64,000 nucleotides of DNA, taken from Nitrososphaerota archaeon (GTDB lineage: Archaea > Thermoproteota > Nitrososphaeria > Nitrososphaerales > Gagatemarchaeaceae). Where the stretch lies: NCBI GenBank assembly GCA_029785375.1, contig JAFLZV010000004.1, forward strand, positions 30,985 through 94,984. Reading direction: 5' to 3'. Shown one piece after another: positions 1 to 8,105 of the stretch. A model generated the notes under the pieces. The model was not told the DNA's origin, ran no database searches, and saw nothing but the letters and a program-made list of their open reading frames with translations. Positions within the stretch are counted from its first letter, which is position 1. Each line of letters begins with the position of its first letter. Position numbers and translations under genes: made by a program.

Positions 1-490
1 TCACGAGAATCAGCGCCATCAGGAAAACCCCCGAGACCGCGACCTCTTCCCCGAAAATCCTGGTCAGTTCGTAGTAGAAGATGGAGAAGCCCCGGGGGTT
101 TGCGGCCAATCCCGAGCTAAGAAGGAAGGAAAGCCGGTCTGAGACCGAGCCCCAGACGGTCCCCCAGACTACGGCCACTGTGAAGAGCGCTCCTATCTTG
201 AACTTCTCCTTCCCTCTGCAGAGGGTCGCATAGGAAGCGAGTATCACCCCCGTGGCCAGGAGCCCTAGGTAGAGGCCGGCGAAGGAAGTAGCCAGGGCGA
301 CCATGAACAGGGCCGCTATCTTTGTGACTGGGTTCAGGCGGTAGTAGAAAGAATCATGGCCTTCATACCTAGTGATTTCTTTCAATCCAGATAGGCCGAT
401 GAGACCGAAGACGATGTAGACGGGCATCGCTGCCCCAAGGAAGAACAGAGTCCATCCGAGAATCCCCGAGATGACAGGTGTGACAGGCAA
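1..490 (-). CDS. Partial multi-span membrane protein, possibly EcfT-like transporter subunit
   Basis: The frame is open from about 490 down to base 1 and leaves the window, so the C-terminus is missing. The visible part has several hydrophobic spans separated by short charged loops. After the first span it reads FYYRLNPVTKI, which resembles the LxPRTKL signature near the start of energy-coupling-factor T proteins, the membrane scaffold of vitamin and metal importers. No ATG lies in the first 20 codons. A TTG at 490 sits about 30 bases from a CTTAAG-type TATA box near 520, so it is the best start, although ATG 424 is possible. The family call is tentative; a generic membrane protein cannot be excluded. 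Confidence 0.45.
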   Translation of the reverse strand, partial: MPVTPVISGILGWTLFFLGAAMPVYIVFGLIGLSGLKEITRYEGHDSFYYRLNPVTKIAALFMVALATSFAGLYLGLLATGVILASYATLCRGKEKFKIGALFTVAVVWGTVWGSVSDRLSFLLSSGLAANPRGFSIFYYELTRIFGEEVAVSGVFLMALILV

Positions 491-582
491 CGTCGGGGCG
501 AAGCCTGTGGCCGCCCACTTAAGGGCGAAGGTATGAGGCCTACCCCGCAGGATTAATACAGTCCCCGCCGAACGGGTTGGAC

Positions 583-1047
583 ATGCTAGGGGTAGGAGAC
601 AAGGCACCTGATTTCGCCCTCTACGACACAGACCTGAAGCTGAGGAAGACGAAGGATTTCCTCGCCGCTGGGAGGAAGACGATCTTCGCTTTCTACCCGG
701 GGGCGTTCACCGGGGTATGCACGAAGGAGATGTGCGCGTTCAGAGACATGCATGAGGGGCTCAAGAAGCTGAGAGCTGATGTTGTCGGGATCTCGGTCGA
801 CCCTCCTTTCGCCAACAAGGCGTTCGCCGAGCAGCACAACTTGAGCTTTCCTCTGCTCAGTGATTTCAAGCGAGAAGCAATCAGGGAGTACGGTGTCGTC
901 TGGAAGAACCTAGGAGGGATGGAGGGGTACGACGGCGCCAACAGGGCCATCTTCGTGGTAGACGGATCGGGGAAGATCGTCTACGAGTGGGTAGGAGAGA
1001 ACCCGGGCAAATACCCCGACTTCGACGCCATTGACAAGGCGCTCTAG
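583..1047 (+). CDS. Peroxiredoxin (AhpC/TSA, AhpE/PrxQ-like)
   Basis: A thiol peroxidase of about 154 residues that reduces hydrogen peroxide and organic peroxides in the cytoplasm. The peroxidatic cysteine lies in the family signature PGAFTGVCTKEMC, with the PxxxTxxC pattern intact, and a second cysteine five residues later could be a resolving residue. The thioredoxin-fold core (FYPGAFTG, VGISVDPP, FPLLSDF) is complete. ATG 583 is preferred over the in-frame TTG 577 because a TATA-like GATTAATAC at 551-559 would place transcription near the ATG. It diverges from the gene at the left edge and ends 4 bases into the 3' end of the biotin carrier gene on the other strand. Confidence 0.93.
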   Translation: MLGVGDKAPDFALYDTDLKLRKTKDFLAAGRKTIFAFYPGAFTGVCTKEMCAFRDMHEGLKKLRADVVGISVDPPFANKAFAEQHNLSFPLLSDFKREAIREYGVVWKNLGGMEGYDGANRAIFVVDGSGKIVYEWVGENPGKYPDFDAIDKAL

Positions 1048-1553
1048 CGGACCCTCACGAGCCCCTGGCCGCGCCTGACGGCGGCCCCTTCTTCCGCCAG
1101 GACCTCCGCAACTTCGCAGTCGCGGTCCGCCCTGACTGCCACCTCCATCTTCATCGACTCCAGTATCACCAGGGGGTCCCCAGCCTTCACCTTCGCCCCT
1201 TCCTGGACGAGGGCTGAAATCACCTTGCCAGGCATAGGAGCCACGATGACGTCCTTCGGACTCGCAGAAGTCGGTGCGATTGCTGCGGCTACGGTGCGGG
1301 TCGCAGCTGCTACACGTCGGTAGGCGAAGCGCTCCCCGCCTATGGTCAGCTCTAGACTGGACTGGGTCGCCCTGACAGAGGTTACGATGAGGGGCCTCCC
1401 AGACAGCTCGGCAACGAGCGTCCCCGCAGACGACCCTGGTCTGATCTTCAGCCTGTACGCCTTCCCTGACACCGTCACGCCGTACGCGTCGCCCGCAGAG
1501 ACCGCGTCGACGGTGAAGTCGCCGTCGTCGCTGTTCAGCTCATATCGCGTCAT
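1044..1553 (-). CDS. Biotin carboxyl carrier protein of acyl-CoA carboxylase
   Basis: The carrier subunit (169 residues) that shuttles carboxybiotin between the two catalytic subunits of acetyl-/propionyl-CoA carboxylase. The C-terminal biotinyl domain is complete: APMPGKV starts it and the biotin attachment sequence ESMKMEV places the modified lysine at about residue 135. The N-terminal 70 residues form a separate, less conserved beta-rich domain, followed by an Ala/Thr-rich linker. The ATG overlaps the 3' end of the biotin carboxylase gene by 14 bases, so the two are probably translated together. It is the last gene of the carboxyltransferase - biotin carboxylase - carrier operon. Confidence 0.93.
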   Translation of the reverse strand: MTRYELNSDDGDFTVDAVSAGDAYGVTVSGKAYRLKIRPGSSAGTLVAELSGRPLIVTSVRATQSSLELTIGGERFAYRRVAAATRTVAAAIAPTSASPKDVIVAPMPGKVISALVQEGAKVKAGDPLVILESMKMEVAVRADRDCEVAEVLAEEGAAVRRGQGLVRVR

Positions 1554-3054
1554 AGTGCCTCGCCTTCTGGACTGGCTGCTGCCTCATGGGGGCGGGCCGC
1601 GTTCGTACCACCGGCCCCGTGCCTGTTCCAGACTCCATTATCACTGCCGCGATGGCCGCTCCCTGACTGGCGAGCTCGGCCCGGTCGGCGGCGACCTTCT
1701 CGACGTATGACTCGACGATCCTGTTCCTCCTGAGGAACTCGACGTCGAGATTCCAGCCCGTGAACTCCTCGTGCTCCAGGATGAACCTCTGGAGCCGGAC
1801 AGTCGTCTTCACCCCCTCGATTTCGAACTCCGACAAGGCGAGGAGCATCCTCTTCCGGGCATCCTCCATGTCGTTTCCCCTGACCACCAGTTTGGCTAGC
1901 AGGGAGTCGTAGTACTCGGGGACTTCGTAACCGGGGTAGACGGCGGTGTCTATCCTCACCCCGGCGCCCCCGGGAAAGAAGAGCCGCTCTATCCTCCCGC
2001 TCGACGGTGCGAACCCCGCCGCGGGATCTTCAGCGTTGATCCTGCACTGCATGGCCGCCCCCGTCAGCTCAACGTCGTCCTGCCCGTAGTCCACTCCCTC
2101 CCCGGCCGCGATCTCGAGCTGCTCCTTCACGAGGTCCAAACCCGCCCTCATCTCGGTGACGGGATGTTCTACCTGGAGCCTGGAATTGACCTCGATGAAG
2201 TAGAAGTTCTGGTCTTTGTCCATCAGGAACTCGACTGTCCCGACGTTCTCGTAGGAGAGCGCCTTCGCGAGGTCGACGGCGTATCCTGCGACCATCATCC
2301 TGGCGAGCTCGTCCAGGCCAGGGGCAGGGGTCATCTCGAGCAGCTTCTGGTGCCTGCGCTGGATGCTGCACTCCCTCTCGCCAAGCTGGATGACCTTCCC
2401 CCTGCCGTCCGAGACTATCTGGACTTCGATGTGCCGGGCAGGCTTGACGAGCTTCTCGACGAAGAGCCCCGACTTCCCGAGGGAACGCCTTGTCTCGGTC
2501 GAGGCCAGTTTGAACCCTTGGGCGAGCTGCCTGTCGTCGTAGGCTTCCCGTATCCCACGGCCTCCGCCCCCGAACGCCGCCTTGAGGAGGACCGGGTAGC
2601 CGAGCTCGCGGGCCGCGTCCAGGGCGCTCTCCGGGGTGTAGCATACCGTCTCTCCCCCATCGATAACGGGGACCCCGGCCCGTCTCGCGACCCTCTTGCA
2701 GTCGACTTTGTTCCCGGCGATTACCAGGGTTCTGGGGCTGGGGCCGACGAACTTTATCCCGGCCTGGCGGCACTTCTCAGCCAGGTTCCAGTTCTCGGAG
2801 ACGAATCCGTATCCCGGGTGGAGGGCGTCGACCCCGGCGTCCGCGGCGGCCTGCACGAGCTTGTCTATGTTCAGGTAGCTGTCCCCGGGGTCGGCGGGGC
2901 CTATCCTTACCGCCTGGTCGGCCAGCTTGACGTGGAGCGCCTCGGCGTCCACGTCGGAGTATATCGCCACCGTCTTGACCCCAAGGAGCCTGCAGGTCCG
3001 GATTATCCGGACTGCTATCTCCCCCCGGTTCGCTATGAGGACGCTGTCGAACAA
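1540..3054 (-). CDS. Biotin carboxylase subunit of acetyl-/propionyl-CoA carboxylase
   Basis: ATP-dependent carboxylation of biotin on the carrier protein. The protein is 504 residues with the ATP-grasp layout: N-terminal LIANRGEIAVR, glycine-rich loop KAAFGGGGRGI, EVQIVSDG, catalytic FIEVNSRLQVEHPVTE and a C-terminal domain. Initiation is at TTG 3054, seven bases after the carboxyltransferase stop. The arrangement of separate BC, carrier and CT genes matches the archaeal enzyme that carboxylates both acetyl-CoA and propionyl-CoA. In Thaumarchaeota this enzyme serves the 3-hydroxypropionate/4-hydroxybutyrate cycle, but no other cycle enzyme is in this window, so propionate or amino acid catabolism is equally possible. 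Confidence 0.95.
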   Translation of the reverse strand: MFDSVLIANRGEIAVRIIRTCRLLGVKTVAIYSDVDAEALHVKLADQAVRIGPADPGDSYLNIDKLVQAAADAGVDALHPGYGFVSENWNLAEKCRQAGIKFVGPSPRTLVIAGNKVDCKRVARRAGVPVIDGGETVCYTPESALDAARELGYPVLLKAAFGGGGRGIREAYDDRQLAQGFKLASTETRRSLGKSGLFVEKLVKPARHIEVQIVSDGRGKVIQLGERECSIQRRHQKLLEMTPAPGLDELARMMVAGYAVDLAKALSYENVGTVEFLMDKDQNFYFIEVNSRLQVEHPVTEMRAGLDLVKEQLEIAAGEGVDYGQDDVELTGAAMQCRINAEDPAAGFAPSSGRIERLFFPGGAGVRIDTAVYPGYEVPEYYDSLLAKLVVRGNDMEDARKRMLLALSEFEIEGVKTTVRLQRFILEHEEFTGWNLDVEFLRRNRIVESYVEKVAADRAELASQGAAIAAVIMESGTGTGPVVRTRPAPMRQQPVQKARHYDAI

Positions 3055-3061
3055 CTGAAGG

Positions 3062-4612
3062 TCACAGCTGGATGTTCCCGTGCTTCTTGGCTGGTCTGAA
3101 CTCGGACTTCGACTTCAGGGACCCGAAGGCTGCGACGAGCTTGGGCCTGGTCGAGGTCGGCGAGATCACTTCGTCGATTATTCCCCTCCCCGCCGCGACG
3201 TAGGGGTTGGCGAACTTCTTCCTGTATTCGGCTGCGAGCCGCTTCCTGGTGGCGTCCGGATCGGCAGAGGCCTCTATCTCCTTCCTGTAGATTATGCTGA
3301 TCGCTCCCTCCGGGCCCATGACCGCGATTTCCGCCCCGGGCCACGCGTAGCAGATGTCTGCCTTGCTGTATTTCGACCCCATGGCGCAGTAGGCGCCTCC
3401 GTAGGCCCTCTTCACTACCACTGTGACTTTCGGGACGGTCGCTTCCGAATAGGCGTACAGGAGCTTGGCGCCGTGGCGGATGAGGCCCCGGTGCTCCTGG
3501 TCGGTACCCGGTATGTACCCGGGGACGTCCACCAGGGTGAGGATGGGGATGTTGAACGCGTCACAGAAGCGGACGAACCTCGCGGCCTTGTCAGAGCTGT
3601 CGACGTCGAGCGCCCCTGAGAGACATGCGGGCTGGTTGGCGACTATGCCGACGGTGCTGCCTGCGAGCCGTGCGAACCCCACGATGACGCTCTGCGCCCA
3701 GGCGGCGTGCACCTCGAGGAGGTCCTGATCGTCTACAAGCCTCAGGATGATGGTCCTCATGTCGTAGGTCTTGTACGGTTCGCTGGGAGCGAGCGCGTTC
3801 ATCTCCGGGTCTTCCTTGGCCGCCTCGTTCGGGGTCGTGACGGCGGGCGGGAGCTCTGAGCTGTTCTGTGGGAGGAAGGACAGGAGCCGCTTGATGGACG
3901 AGAAGCATTCCTTCTCGCTCTCAGAAACGAAGTGGGCTACTCCGCTCTGTGCAGAGTGGACGGCGGCTCCGCCCAGCTCTTCGGATGTGACAGTCTCCCC
4001 CAGCGCGGCCTTCACCACCTCGGGGCCGGTCACGAACATCTGTCCGATCCCCTTTACCATGAACACGAAGTCGGTCAGGGCGGGCGAGTAGGCAGCGGCG
4101 CCTGCGCTCGGCCCGAGGACTGCACTGATCTGTGGAATCACTCCGGACGCCAGGGTGTTCCGGAAGAACATCTCGCTCACCCCTGCGAGGCTTAAGACCC
4201 CCTCCTGTATCCTGGCACCACCGGAGTCGTTGAGCCCGATGATCGGCGCGCCGTTCTTGAGCGCGAGGTCCATCACCTTCGTGATCTTTTTCATGAGCGC
4301 CTCACCGAGGGAGCCGCCGAAGACCGTGAAGTCGTGAGAGTAGACGTAGGCGAGCCTGCCGTCAATCCTCCCGTACCCAGTGACCACGCCGTCCCCGAGC
4401 GGCTTCGAGCGGTCCATCCCCAAGTCTGTCGACCTGTGGGTCACGAATTTGTCCAGCTCGTTGAACGTCCCCGGGTCGAAGAGGAGGTCTATCCGTTCGC
4501 GGGCCGTAAGCTTCCCCTTCCTGTGTTGTTCGTCGATCCGGTCCTTCCCTCCGCCCAGCTCCGCGACCCTGTTCATCTCTCCGAGCTCCCTCTCGGCGTC
4601 GCCTGCACTCAA
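3062..4612 (-). CDS. Acyl-CoA (acetyl/propionyl-CoA) carboxylase carboxyltransferase subunit
   Basis: Transfers CO2 from carboxybiotin to acetyl- or propionyl-CoA. About 516 residues, the usual PccB/AccD5 length, with both crotonase-fold halves: GGGKDRIDEQHRKGKLTARE at the N-terminus, GSLGEALMKKI, LNDSGGARIQEG for the N-half oxyanion hole and PGYIPGTDQEHRG in the C-half. The frame is open to 4759, but that would run into the biotin ligase gene. A TATA box (TTTTTATC on the minus strand, 4636-4643) lies 27 bases before TTG 4612, so a leaderless TTG start is chosen; ATG 4576 is the fallback. First gene of the carboxylase operon. Confidence 0.94.
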   Translation of the reverse strand: MSAGDAERELGEMNRVAELGGGKDRIDEQHRKGKLTARERIDLLFDPGTFNELDKFVTHRSTDLGMDRSKPLGDGVVTGYGRIDGRLAYVYSHDFTVFGGSLGEALMKKITKVMDLALKNGAPIIGLNDSGGARIQEGVLSLAGVSEMFFRNTLASGVIPQISAVLGPSAGAAAYSPALTDFVFMVKGIGQMFVTGPEVVKAALGETVTSEELGGAAVHSAQSGVAHFVSESEKECFSSIKRLLSFLPQNSSELPPAVTTPNEAAKEDPEMNALAPSEPYKTYDMRTIILRLVDDQDLLEVHAAWAQSVIVGFARLAGSTVGIVANQPACLSGALDVDSSDKAARFVRFCDAFNIPILTLVDVPGYIPGTDQEHRGLIRHGAKLLYAYSEATVPKVTVVVKRAYGGAYCAMGSKYSKADICYAWPGAEIAVMGPEGAISIIYRKEIEASADPDATRKRLAAEYRKKFANPYVAAGRGIIDEVISPTSTRPKLVAAFGSLKSKSEFRPAKKHGNIQL

Positions 4613-4635
4613 TTGGGGGTCGGGCCCAGTCTGTC

Positions 4636-4643
4636 GATAAAAA
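4636..4643 (-). promoter_or_regulatory. TATA box of the carboxylase operon
   Basis: TTTTTATC read on the minus strand, centred about 27 bases before TTG 4612. This spacing is what an archaeal promoter with a leaderless transcript needs. It lies between the biotin ligase 3' end and the carboxyltransferase gene, so the carboxylase operon can be transcribed independently of the ligase gene. Confidence 0.55.
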
Positions 4644-4697
4644 GGATGGGCAGCCGGGGCCGTGCCGTCGGTCGCCAGTAGTCGATTGACGAAGGGG

Positions 4698-5438
4698 CTA
4701 GCCCTGCTCCTTGAGCCACTCGAGATCCTCGGCGCGTACGACCCTGGCTCTCCCGGCAAGCGAGACCGACAGGCTTCCGTCGTCTTCGAGCGCCGCTGCC
4801 GTGCATGAAAACGGGTTTTCTTCGGTTTTCAGCTTGACCAGGACCTGCTTCCCGAGGGTGGCCACCCTCCTCGTCCATTCCTCCCGCACGTCCTCCCCGG
4901 CGGCCCATCTGGCGTAGAGCACGGAGAAAGAGCCGAGGATGGAGCGCATGACTTCGGGGATTGCGACAGGCCTGCCCAGTTCTTCCTCGACCGTGGTCGC
5001 CTCTCCTCCCAGAGACTGCAGGCCTGCCGAGCGCCTGTTGCAGTCTACCCCTATCCCGACTATGATTGAGGACACCACGCCCCCCGACGCTTGCGCCTCG
5101 GCGATCACCCCTGCAAGTTTCTTCCCACCGAGCATGACGTCGTTGGGCCATCGAATCGTTGGAGCAAGGCCGGTGCTCTTCTCGATGCCTTCGGCAACCG
5201 CCGTGGTGGAGACGATGGTAGCCAGCTCGGGGAGGGCAATCTGGTCCGGCCTGAGCACGAACGACAGGTAGAGCCCGCCTTCCGGGGACAGCCACCTCCT
5301 CCCCAGCCTCCCCGTGCCTGAGACCTGAGATTTGGCGACCACCGTCGTGCCTTCTGGTGCGCCCTCCGCTGCGAGGCCCCTCGCCACTTCCTGGGTGGAC
5401 CTGACTTCGTCTAGCTCTATGAAGGACCACCTGATCAA
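4698..5438 (-). CDS. birA: Biotin--[acetyl-CoA-carboxylase] ligase
   Basis: Activates biotin to biotinyl-AMP and attaches it to the carrier lysine encoded three genes downstream. The 246-residue protein has the BirA catalytic core: the biotin/AMP loop SGTGRLGRRW, the strand GGLYLSFVL, and RWPNDVMLGGKKLAGVI, followed by a small C-terminal SH3-like domain. No N-terminal helix-turn-helix is present, so it is a ligase only and not a repressor. It starts at TTG 5438, about 29 bases from a GCATATCGG TATA-like sequence. Location directly upstream of the carboxylase operon links enzyme and modifier. Confidence 0.93.
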   Translation of the reverse strand: MIRWSFIELDEVRSTQEVARGLAAEGAPEGTTVVAKSQVSGTGRLGRRWLSPEGGLYLSFVLRPDQIALPELATIVSTTAVAEGIEKSTGLAPTIRWPNDVMLGGKKLAGVIAEAQASGGVVSSIIVGIGVDCNRRSAGLQSLGGEATTVEEELGRPVAIPEVMRSILGSFSVLYARWAAGEDVREEWTRRVATLGKQVLVKLKTEENPFSCTAAALEDDGSLSVSLAGRARVVRAEDLEWLKEQG

Positions 5439-5491
5439 CGGCGCGTCGCGGTCGGGGTCGGCCGATATGCTTTGCGTCCGCTCGTGGGGAA

Positions 5492-5508
5492 CCAGTTAAG
5501 ACATAAAG
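5492..5508 (+). promoter_or_regulatory. TATA-like promoter of tRNA-His
   Basis: An AT-rich stretch containing TTAAG and ACATAAAG, centred 30-36 bases before the tRNA-His gene and set in otherwise GC-rich sequence. The spacing suits a short 5' leader that is removed by RNase P. Confidence 0.45.
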
Positions 5509-5534
5509 ACGGTCGGCGACCCGCCGCAACGAGC

Positions 5535-5642
5535 GGCCCTGGTGGTGCAGCTTGGTTAGCATAGGAGGCTGTGGAGCCGGCCCCGTGACACGAGGCCTGC
5601 GCCGTCACCTCTCGATCGTGGGTTCAAATCCCACCCAGGGCC
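5535..5642 (+). tRNA. tRNA-His (GTG) with a 32-base intron
   Basis: The acceptor stem 5536-5542 pairs with 5635-5641. The D arm is GTGC/GCAT, the anticodon stem 5564-5568 pairs with 5608-5612, and the T arm is GTGGG/CCCAC with loop TTCAAAT. Loop positions 33-36 are T-GTG, giving anticodon GUG. An unpaired G at 5535 opposite C73 at 5642 is the extra G(-1) identity element of tRNA-His, which confirms the assignment. The intron covers about 5575-5606, between positions 37 and 38, the canonical archaeal site. No CCA end is encoded. Confidence 0.93.
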
Positions 5643-5832
5643 TCTTTGACACTCTCTCTGCTCAGTCCGACCGCCTCACGTTTCACATGCCTCCAGCGGT
5701 CGATTTTGCAATGAGAACATGATTGTCGCGCTTGGCAACCGTGCCAAGCCGACGTCAGCCACGTGCCGCCACGAGGCGGAGTTACCGCTAGAGTAGCGCC
5801 TCGCCCGTCCCTTCCTCGTCGCTTTACGTAGT

Positions 5833-6171
5833 TTAGATGAGACCCAAGATGCCGACGATGATTGCTATGATTCCTATGATCGTTTGGAATCGTCCGAGCC
5901 ATTTCGCCAGCTTCTCAAGGCTTGCCCCGATTGCAGGGATGCTTGGGAGTATCCCCATGACTAGGATTAGCCCGGCGATTATGGCCACCGTCCCCTGGAG
6001 TAGCGAGAAGTAGACGACTGCAACGATAATCGCGATGATTCCTATGATCGTCTGGAACCTTCCGAGCCATTTTGCTAGTCTCGCTATGTCCTTTCCCACG
6101 GCCGGTATGCTTGTCATTATGCCTGCGGCCAGCACCAGGCCTGCGATGATATTCATTACCTCTACGATCAT
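5833..6171 (-). CDS. Small membrane protein with an internal tandem duplication
   Basis: A 112-residue, very hydrophobic protein of unknown function made of two nearly identical halves. Each half runs hydrophobic segment, then SIPA(V/I)G, a short charged stretch, then LAKWLGRFQTIIGIIAIIV; residues ~8-50 and ~64-107 align without gaps. That predicts four membrane spans in two inverted or parallel hairpins. The DNA of the repeats is also alike, suggesting recent duplication or gene conversion. The ATG at 6171 is preceded by CTTTAAGA on the minus strand at about 6204-6211. It is transcribed convergently with tRNA-His. No family was recognised. Confidence 0.7.
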   Translation of the reverse strand: MIVEVMNIIAGLVLAAGIMTSIPAVGKDIARLAKWLGRFQTIIGIIAIIVAVVYFSLLQGTVAIIAGLILVMGILPSIPAIGASLEKLAKWLGRFQTIIGIIAIIVGILGLI

Positions 6172-6438
6172 TTTGTTTGCAGTATCAAGGTAGGCAGTCG
6201 CGTCTTAAAGCTCTGCCGTCCCCAAAGGCAAGCGCCTCGACGAGCTCTCCATACGCACCGGGGAAGACATGCGGGTGAAGATGCCGTATCAAAGCGTGAT
6301 TACAGGCCGCGGGCTGACTAGGTCGCTCAACTCTGGCCCTCTCATTTCAATGTGCTCTCTTTCGCTCGTGCCTGTACGCCCATGTGCCTGCGTGTCTTTG
6401 TGCGTGCGACAGGCTCTCCGATTATGCCTGGAGCCTGG

Positions 6439-6636
6439 TCAGGTCAGGAACGCGGTTATGGCGAGTATCAAGAAGATGACCAGCTGCCCCAACAGTGCCC
6501 AGCGGAGGATTCGTATCCCCTCGTCGGCCAGCTCTCCCTTCGCGTGGCTCTTGGCCGCTATCCTGTAGAGGTACCCGAAGACCAGGAGGAGGGCCCCGGC
6601 GAAGGCGACAATGGCGAGGAGGGCGCTTGCATTCAT
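6439..6636 (-). CDS. Small two-span membrane protein
   Basis: 65 residues with an N-terminal hydrophobic span, the cytoplasmic-looking loop RIAAKSHAKGELADEG and a second hydrophobic span at the C-terminus. Its ATG directly follows the TAG of the upstream membrane protein gene with no spacer, so the two are almost certainly co-translated and may form a complex. No family recognised. The compact reading and the perfect junction with its neighbour are the main reasons for accepting it as a gene. Confidence 0.65.
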   Translation of the reverse strand: MNASALLAIVAFAGALLLVFGYLYRIAAKSHAKGELADEGIRILRWALLGQLVIFLILAITAFLT

Positions 6637-7233
6637 CTAATACACCGCGAGGTGAGCCATCACCAATATTATCAGAATCTGGAAGACCGCCTGGCTGGCG
6701 GCGAGCCGGACGTTCCTCATGGTCAGCTTCGATATCAAGGCAGGGTCGGGCTTCGCCTTCGCCAGTTCGAGGAATATCCTCACCCCGTTGGGGAGGAAAA
6801 TCCCGAAGCCCTGGGCAACGAGGATGATCACTATGGCCCCGGCGGCGAGTATCCAGGGGTCGTTCAGGTTGAACTCCCCGAGTTTCTGAGCGAGATAGAT
6901 GCCCGCGGTTATGGCGACCGCAGACAGGGACGGGAGGATGAAGAAGGTCGTGGGGGTGAGCCTCTTGGCGACCTCGACCCTGGCGGGGACTTCCAGGGAC
7001 CTCAGGATGCGCGACAAGATTAGGCCGGTGTAGAGGTCGAACCCGGTCCAGGCGCCCCCTGTGAGCACATGCACGTAGTCAAGCATGTAGAGGCTCTTCA
7101 GGGCGAGGGCGGCCACTAGGGCGACCGGAGGGATGACGCCGATGGCGAAGCTCCATTTCAGGAGGCTCTTCGTGTAAGGAGGGAGACCGGGGGAGGCGGT
7201 CTGGACGGATGGGGCGTCCTGGGCCACAGCCAA
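6637..7233 (-). CDS. Membrane protein with about five spans
   Basis: 198 residues with roughly five transmembrane segments. The loop HVLTGGAWTGFDLYTG early in the protein resembles the conserved region of small uncharacterised integral membrane families in which a histidine near the start of a helix is kept (DUF2269/CopD-like), but this is only a resemblance. TTG 7233 and GTG 7227 are both possible starts; a TATA-like CGTTTTTACG near 7255 fits either as a leaderless start. It forms a two-gene operon with the 65-residue protein that follows. Confidence 0.7.
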   Translation of the reverse strand: MAVAQDAPSVQTASPGLPPYTKSLLKWSFAIGVIPPVALVAALALKSLYMLDYVHVLTGGAWTGFDLYTGLILSRILRSLEVPARVEVAKRLTPTTFFILPSLSAVAITAGIYLAQKLGEFNLNDPWILAAGAIVIILVAQGFGIFLPNGVRIFLELAKAKPDPALISKLTMRNVRLAASQAVFQILIILVMAHLAVY

Positions 7234-7506
7234 GGGAAGGAAAGGCGGTCGTAAAAACGATGTTACACAGGCGACAGGAGTTCCCCGGAGTACTCACAGG
7301 CGGGGAGCGCAGCTTCCTATGAGTACCAGAAGGTGCGGCGATTCCCTTCTTGTTCTCCTGAAGGCTATGACGACGGATTCGACGTCGCCGTGCTTCCTTC
7401 ACCCAGTGTTTGCGCACCTTGGGCTCGGGCGCGAAACCCCCACGTAATGACGAGCCAGCCGTGGAAAGGCTCTGCGCGTCCTATGAGCCCACAGAATTTG
7501 AACGGG

Positions 7507-7950
7507 TTACGTCCCCTTGTAGCAGAAGTATGGGTACCCGCCGTTCACCATGCCTACGGCCATGTCGACGACCTTCTCAGAGACCTCCTTCCACCTGGTG
7601 TCCCAGTCGATGCCGTCCACCACGAACTCCTTTTCGTCGTCGCTGGGCTTCGATCTGACCTGCTTCCAGACGGCTCTCCCGTAGAAGGGCTTGACGATGC
7701 GGACGTGCCACTTGTTGCATGACGTCTTCCTCCCCTCTGACTTGAAGTAGCGGCACGACTTACAGAAGTTCGACAGCCAGATGATTTCCTTCGTCGGCTT
7801 CACCAGCTTCCCGATCTCTTCGAGGAGGCGCTCCGACTCCTTGCGGATCATGTCGGCCAGCTCCTTCTGTCCCTGCTCCGTGTTGGTGTAGTAGTCGGGG
7901 TCCCTTGAGAGGGCCAGCCACCAACTGACGTACTCCTCCGCTTCGCTCAA
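7507..7950 (-). CDS. Hypothetical cysteine-containing protein
   Basis: 147 residues, no recognised family. It is soluble and charged, with tryptophan-rich stretches at the N-terminus (YVSWWLALS) and a central cysteine group CKSCRYF...SCNKW that could bind a zinc ion or iron-sulfur cluster, with a further cysteine near the C-terminus. Translation starts at TTG 7950, about 29 bases after a TTTTATTA box on the minus strand at 7976-7983. It stands alone between the membrane-protein pair and the NAD-salvage genes. The intact promoter and clean frame argue for a real gene. Confidence 0.65.
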   Translation of the reverse strand: MSEAEEYVSWWLALSRDPDYYTNTEQGQKELADMIRKESERLLEEIGKLVKPTKEIIWLSNFCKSCRYFKSEGRKTSCNKWHVRIVKPFYGRAVWKQVRSKPSDDEKEFVVDGIDWDTRWKEVSEKVVDMAVGMVNGGYPYFCYKGT

Positions 7951-8105
7951 CAGGACGGACGAAGCGCGGCCTGCTAATAAAACCGAGCCGATTTACAGGC
8001 CGGGAACGGATAAATAGAAAGAAGAGATGCAAAAACCGGTCTGGCACGCGGCGCGCTACGACGGGCGATCTGGACTGGCCCGACTCCAAGGGCCGGGATG
8101 ATGAC

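Noticed and set aside
2164..3099. Long open frame antisense to the biotin carboxylase gene
   Set aside because: GC-rich codon shadow with no promoter, no family match and a perfectly conserved gene on the other strand.
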